Counted from the stretch's first letter, positions 27,331-36,205 are shown. The stretch: 64,000 bases of DNA from CAVRCT01 sp963719645 (GCA_963719645.1 CAVRCT010000001.1:248001-312000), one strand, 5' to 3'. Program-made: numbers and translations. The notes: generated by a model not told the origin, from the letters alone.

Positions 27331-27789
27331 TTAAATTTTTGGTTGTTTGCTAGGGTCTGTGGCGACATTAGATTTATCTGGAAAACTGTTAACTAATGAA
27401 GTCAAATATCCAGGCATTTTCTTGAAATCAGTTTTAGGCACAACTTGTTCTGAAATTTTCTGAGCTAAATCTTTATTCTGGCTAGTTTTAGCCAATACTT
27501 CATTAAAGACAATTGCTGAAAGCCCTTGATAAGCCATAGCAGGAACTTGTGTTTCATTTTCATGACGAGAAAATGTTATTGTTTTTTCATCGGCAGTAAT
27601 TACAGCTGTTTTTAGCACCGTTTTATCAGCCACTGTTGTTGGGATATTTGAACTTAGGTTACCATCCTTATGTTCAGCTAGAAATTTTTTGACATTATCT
27701 TTATTCACTATTCGAAATGAAATTTGCACATCACCAAAATCAATTGAACTACTATTAAATTCGATGTCAACACCGTTTGTTAATTTCAT
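27331..27789 (-). CDS. Hypothetical protein, 152 aa
   Basis: I do not recognise this protein. It is soluble, with no signal peptide or membrane helix. The N-terminal half is beta-rich (NGVDIEFNSSSIDFGDVQISF), the second half helical (GLSAIVFNEVLAKTSQNKDL), and the tail is Lys/Pro/Asp-rich (PDKSNVATDPSKQPKI). A good ribosome site (GAGAGG) and an extended -10 promoter support expression. A fragment of it, or of a paralogue, lies inverted at 27069. It precedes the OspF-like gene in the same direction, separated by a repeat block; a link in function is possible but not shown. Confidence 0.6.
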   Translation of the reverse strand: MKLTNGVDIEFNSSSIDFGDVQISFRIVNKDNVKKFLAEHKDGNLSSNIPTTVADKTVLKTAVITADEKTITFSRHENETQVPAMAYQGLSAIVFNEVLAKTSQNKDLAQKISEQVVPKTDFKKMPGYLTSLVNSFPDKSNVATDPSKQPKI

Positions 27790-27821
27790 ATTTGCCTCTC
27801 AAAAAAATTGTAATAATTAAA

Positions 27822-27830
27822 TTATAACAT
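27822..27830 (-). promoter_or_regulatory. Extended -10 promoter for the 152-aa gene
   Basis: TGTTATAAT on the minus strand, a perfect TATAAT with an upstream TG, 33 bases before the start codon. The -35 region is poor, as usual for extended -10 promoters. Confidence 0.5.
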
Positions 27831-27989
27831 AACTTGAGATTGACTATTTTGCATGTTGTATCTTGCTATTTTAAACGATTACATGTTATTGATTTTAAAT
27901 AAAATTTCAGTCCTATGCTAATTAAGCCATAACAGCATGAGATGTGGTGTAGAGAAAGAATTTTTAATGTTTTAACTATTTGCAAGAGG

Positions 27990-28197
27990 CGCTTAAAAAA
28001 AAGCTGTCATCCTGAGCGCTTTTCGCTCCGAAGGATCTCCCGCAAATTTCTGATGTTTTGTTAAAAATATTCTTAAGCACCTCGCTGCTACATAGGGAGA
28101 TCCTTCGGAGCGAAAAGCGCTCAGGATGACAGCCTGTTCTTAAGCGCTCAGGATGACAGCCTGTTCTTAAGCGCTCAGGATGACAGTCTTTTCTTAA
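27990..28197. repeat. Family B inverted repeat with tandem right-arm copies
   Basis: Left arm CTGTCATCCTGAGCGCTTTT near 28006, right arm complement near 28100, then the right-arm end GCGCTCAGGATGACAG repeated three times. It lies just downstream of the OspF-like gene. The rest of this 420-base gap is AT-rich and shows only the promoter above. Confidence 0.85.
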
Positions 28198-28209
28198 GCA
28201 TTAAGAAAA

Positions 28210-29469
28210 TTATGAACCTGGCGGGCTAACTCTAGGGGTGGATTCTGTGGCAGATGATTTCTGCAGTGCCAGATTCAATTTATTTAATTCGATTAGGATA
28301 ATACCAGGTTCAGTTTCATCAAACGATGCTAATGTACGAAAAAACTTATCCATTATTTGTGAAGCTGATTTGGTTTTATTAACAGCTTTAAAAAATGCAT
28401 CGGCACTGATGTCTTCAATTTTTTCTTCCTTTTTGGTATCGACTACTTGTTTTTCCTCCCAAGTCTTGCTAATGACGATTTCAGCTTGATTCAAAATACC
28501 TGCCCATTTCTCAAATGTTATCATTGAGCGAAAAGATAAAAAACGTTCTATTTGCAGGAATCCTTCCATTTGCACGACAGATAGTTTTTTTCGATATTGT
28601 TTGTTTATCATTTCAATAATATTATTCACTATTTGCAAAAAATCTTTGACTGTTTCAGGCTTAAGTGTTTTTTGAAGCTCGTCTGCGCGCAAAGTAAATG
28701 GCCGTGGTACAAACGCGGGTCGTGGTTTATTTAATTCTTTTTCATCCAGTACTAAGGCCTGCAGATTTTTATCATTTTTGGCAGCATGCCAATTTTCTGG
28801 AAGGAATATTTTATTAACATCCAGATAGACATTATTACGTGTGTCTAATCGTACGGTGACATACTTATTGTTTTTTAAACAAAAGTCGGTGTCGAGAGCA
28901 GGCCCAGGTTTGATGCCTGCTTTTTCTAACGCATCCGCTACTTTGTCCGTCAATTTTAAAACGGCATTGGCGTCAAATTTTCCATCTTTGTTATTATATA
29001 AATAGAAAGTCACAGCTCCGCCAGCAAAATATCGTTTTAATTCGTCTAAGTAATACTTTTTTAAAGCGTCTAAATCATTTAATTTGATAACTAGTTGATC
29101 GGTGTCTTTTATTTTATGTTTTGCATTGGGAATATCAATGGCATCAATTTTTCGGATTGCATCTTCGTTTCTTTTTTTCATCGCTGCAAAATCAGCTACT
29201 TTGATGGATTGAAATAGCTCGGGATTCGCTAATAAAATTGGAATAATGCTATCCCAAGCTTTTTTGATTTGATCCATCGAGCCAAAATTGAAGTGGCATT
29301 TAATCGCTAAAATTCCTTCTTTTACAAATTCTGTGTGAGTCAAATAAAGAAAACTATGTGACAAGCGGGGTCGGAAAATCTGTCCGGTTTCTTCATTTAA
29401 AAAGGGTTTATTGCGATGTTCAACCGCGATTTTTTTCAATTCATCATATGTAAAATTAGATCGTTGCAT
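28210..29469 (-). CDS. OspF/SpvC-like phosphothreonine lyase domain protein, effector candidate
   Basis: A 419-residue soluble protein. Residues about 38-212 match, in order and nearly in spacing, the active-site residues of the OspF/SpvC/HopAI1 family, which irreversibly remove phosphate from phosphothreonine in host MAP kinases by beta-elimination. K57-C-H59 aligns with K104-x-H106 of SpvC, K90 (SIKVAD) with K136, R146 ten residues before Y156 (GGAVTFYLY) with R148, PGPALDTD with PGEYPASD, and R207-x3-R211 (YVTVRLDTR) with the two C-terminal phosphate-binding arginines. About 44 extra residues sit between K90 and R146, and a helical 200-residue C-terminal part is absent from OspF (about 240 residues). 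No signal peptide. The alignment is from memory, so lyase activity is a prediction; the lyase domains of LanL-type lanthionine synthetases are the alternative relatives. Confidence 0.65.
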   Translation of the reverse strand: MQRSNFTYDELKKIAVEHRNKPFLNEETGQIFRPRLSHSFLYLTHTEFVKEGILAIKCHFNFGSMDQIKKAWDSIIPILLANPELFQSIKVADFAAMKKRNEDAIRKIDAIDIPNAKHKIKDTDQLVIKLNDLDALKKYYLDELKRYFAGGAVTFYLYNNKDGKFDANAVLKLTDKVADALEKAGIKPGPALDTDFCLKNNKYVTVRLDTRNNVYLDVNKIFLPENWHAAKNDKNLQALVLDEKELNKPRPAFVPRPFTLRADELQKTLKPETVKDFLQIVNNIIEMINKQYRKKLSVVQMEGFLQIERFLSFRSMITFEKWAGILNQAEIVISKTWEEKQVVDTKKEEKIEDISADAFFKAVNKTKSASQIMDKFFRTLASFDETEPGIILIELNKLNLALQKSSATESTPRVSPPGS

Positions 29470-29527
29470 AGTTAAGGTACCTCTTATTAACTATAGCAGC
29501 CATTTTCAAAAAATGAGGTGGAGGAAC

Positions 29528-29699
29528 GGTTTTAATCTGAGCCGCGACCGTCTCTGAGCCGCGACCGTCAGGGAGCGATCGCCGGTGATTCTATTTTCCG
29601 CCTGTCTCAATTCGGGATGCGAGACACTCCCTGACGGTCGCAGCTCAGATTAAAAGCCGCTTATGATGCGAGGCACTCCCTGACGGTCGTGGCTCAGAT
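29528..29699. repeat. REP-like family A cluster
   Basis: Several partial family A arms (GAGCCGCGACCGTCAGGGAG and complements), with one arm duplicated at 29538-29570. It runs directly into the stop codon of the beta-lactamase gene. Confidence 0.85.
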
Positions 29700-30584
29700 T
29701 TAATGCTGGCATTCGTTCTGCGCGACAAATTCGTTAATTAACAGTGCAGTCGCTTTTGCAATCACATCATCGCGAAAACGGGCATTTTTTTGCTGTTGGG
29801 TAAAGTAAATTGCCATTACAATCGGTGGGCAAGCAGGTGGCCAAATGACAGCAATATCATTGGTGGTGCCATAATCACCTGTCCCTGTTTTATCTGCGAC
29901 GATCCAGTTTTTTGGAACACCCGCACGAATGCGAAAATTGCCGGTGGTATTGTGTTTTAACCAGGTTTGCAATATTGATTTTTTATTCTGGTCTAATACA
30001 TTGCCGAGTACGATACGTTGCAGACTCTCTGCCATGGCTTTGGGTGTTGTGGTATCCCGTAAGTCACCTGGAATCGCTGAATTTAAATCAGGTTCATAAC
30101 GATCCAGTCGGAATGAATGATCGCCAATGGATTTAGCAAACGCATTGACTGCGTGAAGACCACCCTGCTCTTTCATTAATAAATTAACAGCCGTGTTATC
30201 ACTGTACATGAGCGTTGCAGCACAAAACTCAGCGACTGTCATACCTGTGTCGGTGTGTTTTTCGGTAATCGGTGAATAAACAAATAAATCATTTTTGTGA
30301 AAAATAATTTTTTTCTGTAATAAATCTTTCTGCGACATGCTTTGTTTTAGAATGGCTGAAACTGCCATGAATTTAAACGTGCTGCAAAATGGAAATCGTT
30401 CGTCTGCACGATATTGCAAATGCGTATTGTCACGGGTATTGATCGCATAAACCCCTATTCTGCCCTTTGCCGATGTTTCCAATTGCGCGAGTTTGTTTTG
30501 CAATGAAATAGGCGGACTGGCAGCCAATGCGATTGGGTTTATGCAATATAAAAATAAAAAAACAAACGCGATACTGAGTTTCAT
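29700..30584 (-). CDS. Class A beta-lactamase
   Basis: About 294 residues from ATG 30584. Signal peptide MKLSIAFVFLFLYCINPIALA, so periplasmic. All class A motifs are present: S70-T-F-K73 (PFCSTFKFM), S130-D-N (YSDNTAV), E166-P-D-L-N170 (RYEPDLNS) and K234-T-G (DKTGTGDYGTTNDIAVIW). Cys precedes the nucleophile (position 69), but the Cys238 partner of the KPC/NMC-A carbapenemases is missing; C69 plus the KTGxGxYGTTNDIAVIWP stretch resembles CTX-M/chromosomal class A enzymes. It should hydrolyse penicillins and cephalosporins; the spectrum cannot be read from sequence. The frame extends 31 codons upstream, but the signal peptide fixes the start. No LysR-type regulator is adjacent. Confidence 0.92.
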   Translation of the reverse strand: MKLSIAFVFLFLYCINPIALAASPPISLQNKLAQLETSAKGRIGVYAINTRDNTHLQYRADERFPFCSTFKFMAVSAILKQSMSQKDLLQKKIIFHKNDLFVYSPITEKHTDTGMTVAEFCAATLMYSDNTAVNLLMKEQGGLHAVNAFAKSIGDHSFRLDRYEPDLNSAIPGDLRDTTTPKAMAESLQRIVLGNVLDQNKKSILQTWLKHNTTGNFRIRAGVPKNWIVADKTGTGDYGTTNDIAVIWPPACPPIVMAIYFTQQQKNARFRDDVIAKATALLINEFVAQNECQH

Positions 30585-30708
30585 GGTGTGCTCAATTTTA
30601 AAATTGATAAATTTTAGCAGAACTGTTGAGTTAAGTCTCATGGTTTGCGAAGAAGTCAACAGTGAATTATGCAACAAGCTTTTCCAAAGAGGGAGGTAAG
30701 TCTAAGCG

Positions 30709-30850
30709 GCATTGTTGCGTAATTCTCAGTGTTGATTCGGTGTCGTGCCAGCGTGCTTTTAGCTGGCATCCAGGTTTGCTTTATTTATGACTATATGAAT
30801 TTTATTAAGAGCAAACCTGGATGCCAGCTAAAAGCACGCTGGCACGACAT
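30709..30850. repeat. Family E inverted repeat (GTCGTGCCAGCGTGC arms)
   Basis: Arms TCGTGCCAGCGTGCTTTTAG (from about 30754) and the complement ending near 30849, with a loop of about 30 bases. It is preceded by a degenerate family C end (GTTGCGTAATTC). A second copy is at 55915. It fills most of the gap between the divergent beta-lactamase and spmA-like genes. Confidence 0.88.
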
Positions 30851-30924
30851 TAGTTATATTTCTTGATTGCACCTTTCTTCCCTCTATTTTATCCTTATTA
30901 GCTTTAATACAGAGAAAATACACT

Positions 30925-31542
30925 ATGTTAAACATTCTTTGGCTCGGTTTAATCGTTTTTTCAGTGATTTGCGGCATGATAACGGGGCGAATTCCTGAGG
31001 TAGTTGCTTCTGTCACGGGCTCGGCTAAAACGGCATTTGAACTCTCATTAGGTTTAACGGGTATCATGACCTTTTGGTTGGGTATTATGAAAATTGCTGA
31101 GGAAGGTGGATTATTGCAATTATTTGCTCGTGTGCTGCGGCCTTTTATGCAGCGCCTTTTTCCGGGGGTGCCGAGTGATCATCCGGCGAGTGGCGCTATT
31201 ATTTTAAATCTAACGGCTAATTTGCTTGGGCTCGCTAATGCCGCAACGCCTTTTGGTTTGCGTGCGATGCGTGAATTAGAAACGTTGAACAAAACACCTG
31301 GAACAGCAACCAATGACATGTGTATGTTTTTGGCGATTAACACGGCGGGGTTTCAACTGATTCCAACGACAGCCATTGCATTTCTGGCAGCCGGTGGTGC
31401 AAGTCAGCCAACGGATATTATTCTGACTTCTCTGATTGCAACCGCGTGCGGTACCACAGCAGCGATTCTCTCTGCGAAAATTTTTCAGAGATTTTCGTTT
31501 AGACGTACGGCGTCTTCTGCAAGCATTACGGAGACTCCATGA
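30925..31542 (+). CDS. spmA: Nucleoside-recognition domain membrane protein, SpmA-like
   Basis: A 205-residue membrane protein of the SpmA/nucleoside-recognition (Gate) family: GLTGIMTFWLGIMKIAEEGGL and LNLTANLLGLANAATPFGLRAM are the family signatures, with about five hydrophobic helices. In spore formers SpmA/SpmB affect spore-core dehydration; non-sporulating proteobacteria also carry the pair and its role there is unclear (transport is proposed). Overlaps the next gene by ATGA, so the two proteins are likely made as a complex. Confidence 0.85.
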   Translation: MLNILWLGLIVFSVICGMITGRIPEVVASVTGSAKTAFELSLGLTGIMTFWLGIMKIAEEGGLLQLFARVLRPFMQRLFPGVPSDHPASGAIILNLTANLLGLANAATPFGLRAMRELETLNKTPGTATNDMCMFLAINTAGFQLIPTTAIAFLAAGGASQPTDIILTSLIATACGTTAAILSAKIFQRFSFRRTASSASITETP

Positions 31543-32078
31543 TGACGATACAAGCACTGAGTGCAACGCTGTCTAATATTATTTTCTTAATTATTGTCGC
31601 AGGCATTCCTGCCTACGCTTTTTTTCGCGGGGTAAAAGTTTATGATGTTTTTATCACGGGTGCTAAAGAAGGATTTCAAGTTGTGTTGCAAATTATTCCT
31701 TTTATTGTTGGCATGTTGGTTGCGATTGGCATGTTCCGTGCGTCGGGTGGGTTTGATTTGATTTCGCATTTATTAGCGCCTTTGCTCGATAAAATTGGCA
31801 TGCCGTCAGATGTGTTGCCGTTAGTTCTTGTACGGCCTTTTTCTGGCAGTGCTGCGAAAGCTGCGTTAGCAGATATTATTCATCAACACGGTGGCAATGC
31901 TTATATTTCTCACTTGGCAGGAACGATTCTTGGAAGTACGGAGACAACGTTTTATGTGATTGCGGTTTATTTTGGTGCGGTGAGTATTCGACGGACTCGC
32001 TATGCAGTGGCGTCTGGGTTAATTGCTGATTTGACGGCAGTCGCGGCGGCGTTGTGGATATGTCGAATTTTATTATAG
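31539..32078 (+). CDS. spmB: Nucleoside-recognition domain membrane protein, SpmB-like
   Basis: A 179-residue membrane protein, partner of the preceding gene. It shows the SpmB signature GAKEGFQVVLQIIPFIVGMLVA and RPFSGSAAKAALADII, then GSTETTFYVIAVYFGAV. Starts ATGATG with a four-base overlap on spmA. Same family caveat: role outside sporulation unknown. Confidence 0.87.
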   Translation: MMTIQALSATLSNIIFLIIVAGIPAYAFFRGVKVYDVFITGAKEGFQVVLQIIPFIVGMLVAIGMFRASGGFDLISHLLAPLLDKIGMPSDVLPLVLVRPFSGSAAKAALADIIHQHGGNAYISHLAGTILGSTETTFYVIAVYFGAVSIRRTRYAVASGLIADLTAVAAALWICRILL

Positions 32079-32102
32079 AGATTGCTGCACAATCGATTCT
32101 AT

Positions 32103-32157
32103 TTTCGCCTGACTTAATTCAAGATGCGAGACACTCCCTGACTGTCGCGGCTCTGTT
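32103..32157. repeat. Half REP-like family A unit
   Basis: Only the right half (GCGAGACACTCCCTGACTGTCGCGGCTC, with one mismatch to other copies) lies between spmB and the cupin gene. The short frame running across it at 32054 is not a gene. Confidence 0.75.
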
Positions 32158-32216
32158 GCCAATTTATTTAATGCTGCTAAACTGGAACGCGTTAATAATT
32201 TATAAGGATAGCAAAA

Positions 32217-32642
32217 ATGAAAAAAAGACTGATAGCAAGCCTTGCGACATTTCTCGCGGTGGGTGGTTTAAATGCCGCAACGTTACAACCTATCCCAGAA
32301 AATTCTGATTCACTCCAGTGGGTGGACAGCCCTAGTTTACCAGCAGGTGCCAAGGTTGCTGTGATTGTGGGTGATCCCAGCAAAAAAGTGCCTTTTGTTG
32401 CACGGATAAAACTGCCTGCAAATTATCGCATTCCTGCGCATGCTCATCCGATTAATGAATATGACACGGTGTTATCTGGCATGCTTTATATTGATGCGAA
32501 TCATAAAACCATGGAAGTTTCGAAAGGTGCTTTTGTTTTAATTCCTGCGAAATTAATGCATTCGACATGGACTAAGGAAGAGACGGTTATTCAGATTTAT
32601 GGCGTGGGTCCTTGGGGGATGTTGCATTCTAAACAGGGTTAA
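32217..32642 (+). CDS. Exported single-domain cupin
   Basis: A 141-residue periplasmic protein: signal peptide MKKRLIASLATFLAVGGLNA, then a cupin barrel. Motif 1 is PAHAHPINEYDTVLSGMLYI (two His and a Glu as metal ligands) and motif 2 PAKLMHSTWTKEETVIQIYG (one His). AAGGATAG precedes the ATG. Close relatives are small exported cupins of unknown activity (some similar to ChrR cupin domains). No partner gene is adjacent; repeat DNA follows directly. Confidence 0.78.
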   Translation: MKKRLIASLATFLAVGGLNAATLQPIPENSDSLQWVDSPSLPAGAKVAVIVGDPSKKVPFVARIKLPANYRIPAHAHPINEYDTVLSGMLYIDANHKTMEVSKGAFVLIPAKLMHSTWTKEETVIQIYGVGPWGMLHSKQG

Positions 32643-32670
32643 GTGAAAATTTTTTCTTCTACTCCCCTTT

Positions 32671-32830
32671 CCGTCATTGCGAGGAGCGTTTTTTGCGACG
32701 AAGCAATCCAGTTTTAGACTTAATCTAAAACTGGATTGCTTCGTCGCAAAAAACGCTCCTCGCAATGACGGTGCGTGAATTACGCAACAAAGCCCTTTGG
32801 AAAAGGGGGAACAAAGGGATTTGTATAAAA
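32671..32830. repeat. Truncated MITE family C beside a family D half
   Basis: The internal palindrome of C (CCGTCATTGCGAGGAGCG to complement) is present, the right terminal repeat is intact (GAATTACGCAACAA) but the left one is missing, and only the right half of element D follows. It is probably an older, eroded version of the composite seen at 8616 and 54040. Confidence 0.8.
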
Positions 32831-32912
32831 AGCTACATACATTCTGGGAAAATAGAAAATACAGTAAATAGCTGCTATTCTTTAATAATGACCGATTGCA
32901 AACGAGCTTATT

Positions 32913-33311
32913 ATGAATAGTAAAATCAAAGAGTTTTTTAATTCTCCTGCCTTTGCAGTCATTGGCGCTTCTAGCAATCGCACCAAATTCGGTAATAAAG
33001 TTTTGCGCGCATATTTGCAAAATAACTTGATTGTTTATCCTGTTAATCCTCACGAACAAGAAATTGAAGGACTCATCTGTATTCCGTCTGTTAATCATTT
33101 GCCGACCGCCGTAAAAAGCATTTCAATCGTGACGCCTCCGGCTGTGACAGAACAAGTGGTTGATCAAGCGATTCAACAAGGTATCCTAAATATTTGGTTG
33201 CAGCCGGGTGCGGAAAGTGAAATCGCAATTCGTCATTGCAAGCTCTATAAAGTGAATGTGATCGCGAAGGGACCTTGTGTTTTGGTTGCGTTGAATTTTA
33301 GAGAAGATTAG
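32913..33311 (+). CDS. CoA-binding domain protein (YccU-like)
   Basis: A 132-residue single CoA_binding_2 (Rossmann) domain: FAVIGASSNRTKFGNKVLR is the nucleotide-binding turn, and VNPHEQEIEGL, SIVTPPAV and IWLQPGAES follow as in YccU. Homologous to the CoA-binding domain of SucD, but no ligase part is present. Cytosolic. Actual ligand and role are unknown for the family. The ribosome site is weak. Confidence 0.85.
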   Translation: MNSKIKEFFNSPAFAVIGASSNRTKFGNKVLRAYLQNNLIVYPVNPHEQEIEGLICIPSVNHLPTAVKSISIVTPPAVTEQVVDQAIQQGILNIWLQPGAESEIAIRHCKLYKVNVIAKGPCVLVALNFRED

Positions 33312-33327
33312 GTGATTAAGAAAAAGT

Positions 33328-34550
33328 TGTCATCCTGAGTGCTTCGCTCCGAAGCAACTGTCTTGAAAATTTTATAGCAGTTATCCGCTTCGAGAAGTCT
33401 CTCCCTTTGAAAAAGGGAGGTCGGGAGGGATTTTTATAAAATTTAATTTTTTTACAAATCCCCCTCAATCCCCCTTTTTCAAAGGGGGAAGCCCTTGTCT
33501 TAAGCAGCTCCCGCAAAAGAAAGGGCTGTCATCCTGAGTGCTTTTCGCTCCGAAGGATCTCCCGCAAATTTTTCAGGACGACGCATGGGTGGAATTTGCG
33601 TCGATCCGTCAGCCAGCAGGGCTTAGGTATTCCTCCGCTGTGTCGTCCTGAAAAATCTTACGCCCAAGTCATTTGACCGCAGTTATCGCAGTAGCGCGTA
33701 AGATTTATTCAGGATCCACGAACGGAGAACTCATTCCTGAATTTATAGGGATCGATGATACTCAAGTGGATCCTGAATAAATATTCCGTGCGAGTACCGT
33801 CGCTACGGTTAAAATACGTTGACGTCATATTTTTCAGGACGACGCATGGGTGGAATTTGCGGGAGATCCGTCAGCCAGCAGGGCTTAGGTATTCCTCCGC
33901 TGTGTCGTCCTGAAAAATCTTACGCCTAAATAATTTGACCGCAGTTATCGCAGTAGCGCGTAAGATTTATTCAGGATCCACGAACGAAGAACTCATTCCT
34001 GAATTTATAGGGATCGATGATACTCAAGTGGATCCTGAATAAATATTCCGTGCGAGTACCCTCGCTACGGTTAAAATACGTTGACGTCATATTTTTCAGG
34101 ACGACGCATGGGTAGAATTTGCGGGAGATCCGTCAGCCAGCAGGGCTTAGGTATTCCTCCGCTGTGTCGTCCTGAAAAATCTTACGCCCAAGTCATTTGA
34201 CCGCAGTTATCGCAGTAGCGCGTAAGATTTATTCAGGATCCACGAACGAAGAACTCATTCCTGAATTTATAGGGATCGATGATACTCAAGTGGATCCTGA
34301 ATAAATATTCCGTGCGAGTACCCTCGCTACGGTTAAAATACGTTAACGTCATATTTTTCAGGACGACGCATGGGTGGAATTTGCGGGAGATCCTTCGGAG
34401 CGAAAAGCACTCAGGATGACAGCCTTTTTTTTAGCGCACTCAGCATGACAGCTCTTTTTTAAGTGCTCACGATAACAGCTTTTTTTAAGCGTTTAGGATA
34501 ACAGCTTTTTCTTAGGTGCTTACGATGACAGCTCTTTTTTAAGCGAGCTT
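33328..34550. repeat. 1.2-kb repeat island: family B arms, family D variant, 262-bp tandem array
   Basis: Left: family B pieces and a D-like palindrome (33390-33500). Centre: a unit of 261-262 bp repeated three times (starts 33569, 33830, 34092) plus a partial fourth at 34354. Right: the complementary family B arm (GGGAGATCCTTCGGAGCG at 34386) followed by four diverged copies of a short word (CTTAAGCG...GATGACAGC). No gene is supported in this stretch. Confidence 0.9.
33569..34390. repeat. 262-bp tandem array (family F), 3.1 copies
   Basis: Each unit contains nested palindromes: TTTTTCAGGACGAC with GTCGTCCTGAAAAA, TCTTACGC with GCGTAAGA, and ATTTATTCAGGATCCAC with its complement. Copies differ by only a few bases. 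A reverse-oriented unit is at 47280-47510 and a truncated one at 48298-48510. Confidence 0.92.
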
Positions 34551-34562
34551 CTAGCGTAGGAG

Positions 34563-35834
34563 TTATTCAATCACCTGCAACCCACCCATATACGGCTGCA
34601 ATACGTCTGGAATATGAATCCTACCCTGCTCATCTTGATAATTTTCTATGACGGCCACCAACGTCCGGCCAACAGCCAATGCAGAACCATTTAAGGTGTG
34701 GACTAATTCTGGTTTGCCTGTTTGTGGATCACGAAAACGGGCTTTCATTCGGCGGGCTTGGAAACTTTCTGTGTTGGAGCAAGAGGAAATTTCTCGGTAT
34801 TTTTGTTGGCCGGGTAGCCACACTTCTAAATCATAGGTTTTTGCCGCAGCAAAACCAATGTCGGCAGTACACAATGCCATGACGCGATATGGCAATTTTA
34901 ATTTCTGTAAAATAGTTTCTGCATGCTGGGTTAATTCTTCTAAGGCAGCATACGATTTTTCTGGATGGACAACTTGCACCAGTTCTACTTTTTCAAATTG
35001 ATGCTGTCGAATCATGCCGCGCGTGTCTTTGCCATACGATCCGGCTTCACTGCGAAAACACGGTGAATAGCAGGTGTATTTCAAGGGTAATTGCTCGGCT
35101 TCTAAAATCTCATCGCGAATGGTATTCGTCACAGAAACTTCAGACGTTGGAATTAAATAATAGCCACTGTCACCGGCAATTGCGAATAAATCTTCTTTCA
35201 TCTTTGGTAATTGGCCCGTTCCATACAGAGAATCACTGTTCACTAAATTAGGAACATAAATTTCAGTATAGCCATGTTCATTTGTATGCACATCTAACAT
35301 AAATTGTGCGAGTGCACGTTGTAACCGTGCTAATTTATCGCGTAACACAACAAAACGGGCGCCTGATATTTTTGCGGCGGTTGAAAAATCCATGCCAAAA
35401 GGCTGGCCTAAATCTAAATGATCTTTTGGGGTAAAATTAAATTTTGTCGGTTCGCCCCATGTTCGTACGACTTGATTGTCTGCTTCGCTTTTGCCAACGG
35501 GAACGGATTTGTGGGTGATGTTTGGAATGGCTGCCAGAATTTGTTGTAATTGATCTTGTACGGCTGCAAATTGTTCTTCGGTAAATTTTAATGTGTCGCC
35601 TAATTCTTTTACTTCTTGTAATAAGCGATCGACATTTTCGCCTTTTGCTTTTGCTTGACCCACAGATTTTGCATGGACATTACGTTCGTTTTGTAATTCT
35701 TGGACTTTAACTTGTAGTGCTTTGCGTTGTTCTTCTAATGCCAAGATGTTTTTGGTATCTAAAACAATGCCACGTTCTGCCATTTTTTTAGCAACAAAAT
35801 CTAGATCGTTTCGAATTAATTTGGGGTCTAGCAT
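34563..35834 (-). CDS. serS: Seryl-tRNA synthetase
   Basis: A 423-residue class II aminoacyl-tRNA synthetase that charges tRNA-Ser (and tRNA-Sec). The N-terminal coiled-coil arm (about 30-105) binds the tRNA long variable arm; class II motif 2 is FRSEAGSYGKDTRGM and motif 3 is NGSALAVGRTLVA. IPTSEVSVTN and SCSNTESFQARR are seryl-specific. Full length. Flanked on both sides by repeat islands; no operon partner. Confidence 0.97.
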   Translation of the reverse strand: MLDPKLIRNDLDFVAKKMAERGIVLDTKNILALEEQRKALQVKVQELQNERNVHAKSVGQAKAKGENVDRLLQEVKELGDTLKFTEEQFAAVQDQLQQILAAIPNITHKSVPVGKSEADNQVVRTWGEPTKFNFTPKDHLDLGQPFGMDFSTAAKISGARFVVLRDKLARLQRALAQFMLDVHTNEHGYTEIYVPNLVNSDSLYGTGQLPKMKEDLFAIAGDSGYYLIPTSEVSVTNTIRDEILEAEQLPLKYTCYSPCFRSEAGSYGKDTRGMIRQHQFEKVELVQVVHPEKSYAALEELTQHAETILQKLKLPYRVMALCTADIGFAAAKTYDLEVWLPGQQKYREISSCSNTESFQARRMKARFRDPQTGKPELVHTLNGSALAVGRTLVAVIENYQDEQGRIHIPDVLQPYMGGLQVIE

Positions 35835-35941
35835 AGTGTTCCTTTTTATTTCTGGGTGGGTGTTGGGTTTGTCCCTGAAATTTAAGTTATTTAAAATCCC
35901 CGGGTTTCACCTGGGTTACTTTGCTTAGCGCTTAAGAAAGA

Positions 35942-36185
35942 GCTGTCATCCTGTTCTTAAGCATCTCTCTGCTTTATAGGGAGATCCTTCGGAGCGAAAA
36001 GCGCTCAGGATGACAGCCCGTTCTTAAGCATCTCTCTGCTTTATAGGGAGATCCTTCGGAGCGAAAAGCGCTCAGGATGACAGCTTGTTCTTAAGCATCT
36101 CTCTGCTTTATAGGGAGATCCTTCGGAGCGAAAAGCATTCAGGATAACAGCCTGTTCTTAAGCAACCTCTGAGCGCTTAAGAAAG
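35942..36185. repeat. 67-bp tandem repeat, three copies (family B derived)
   Basis: Units start at 35952, 36019 and 36086: TGTTCTTAAGCATCTCTCTG, then the family B right arm (GGGAGATCCTTCGGAGCG, GCTCAGGATGACAGC). The third copy has two substitutions. It lies just downstream of the sucD stop, between it and the serS promoter region. Confidence 0.9.
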
Positions 36186-36205
36186 AACTGTCTCCTGGCA
36201 AATAC

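Noticed and set aside
32054..32308. 84-residue frame between spmB and the cupin gene
   Set aside because: It spans a half REP unit and overlaps the cupin in another frame.
33569..34390. CRISPR array
   Set aside because: The repeated unit is 262 bp with no short spacers and no cas genes nearby.
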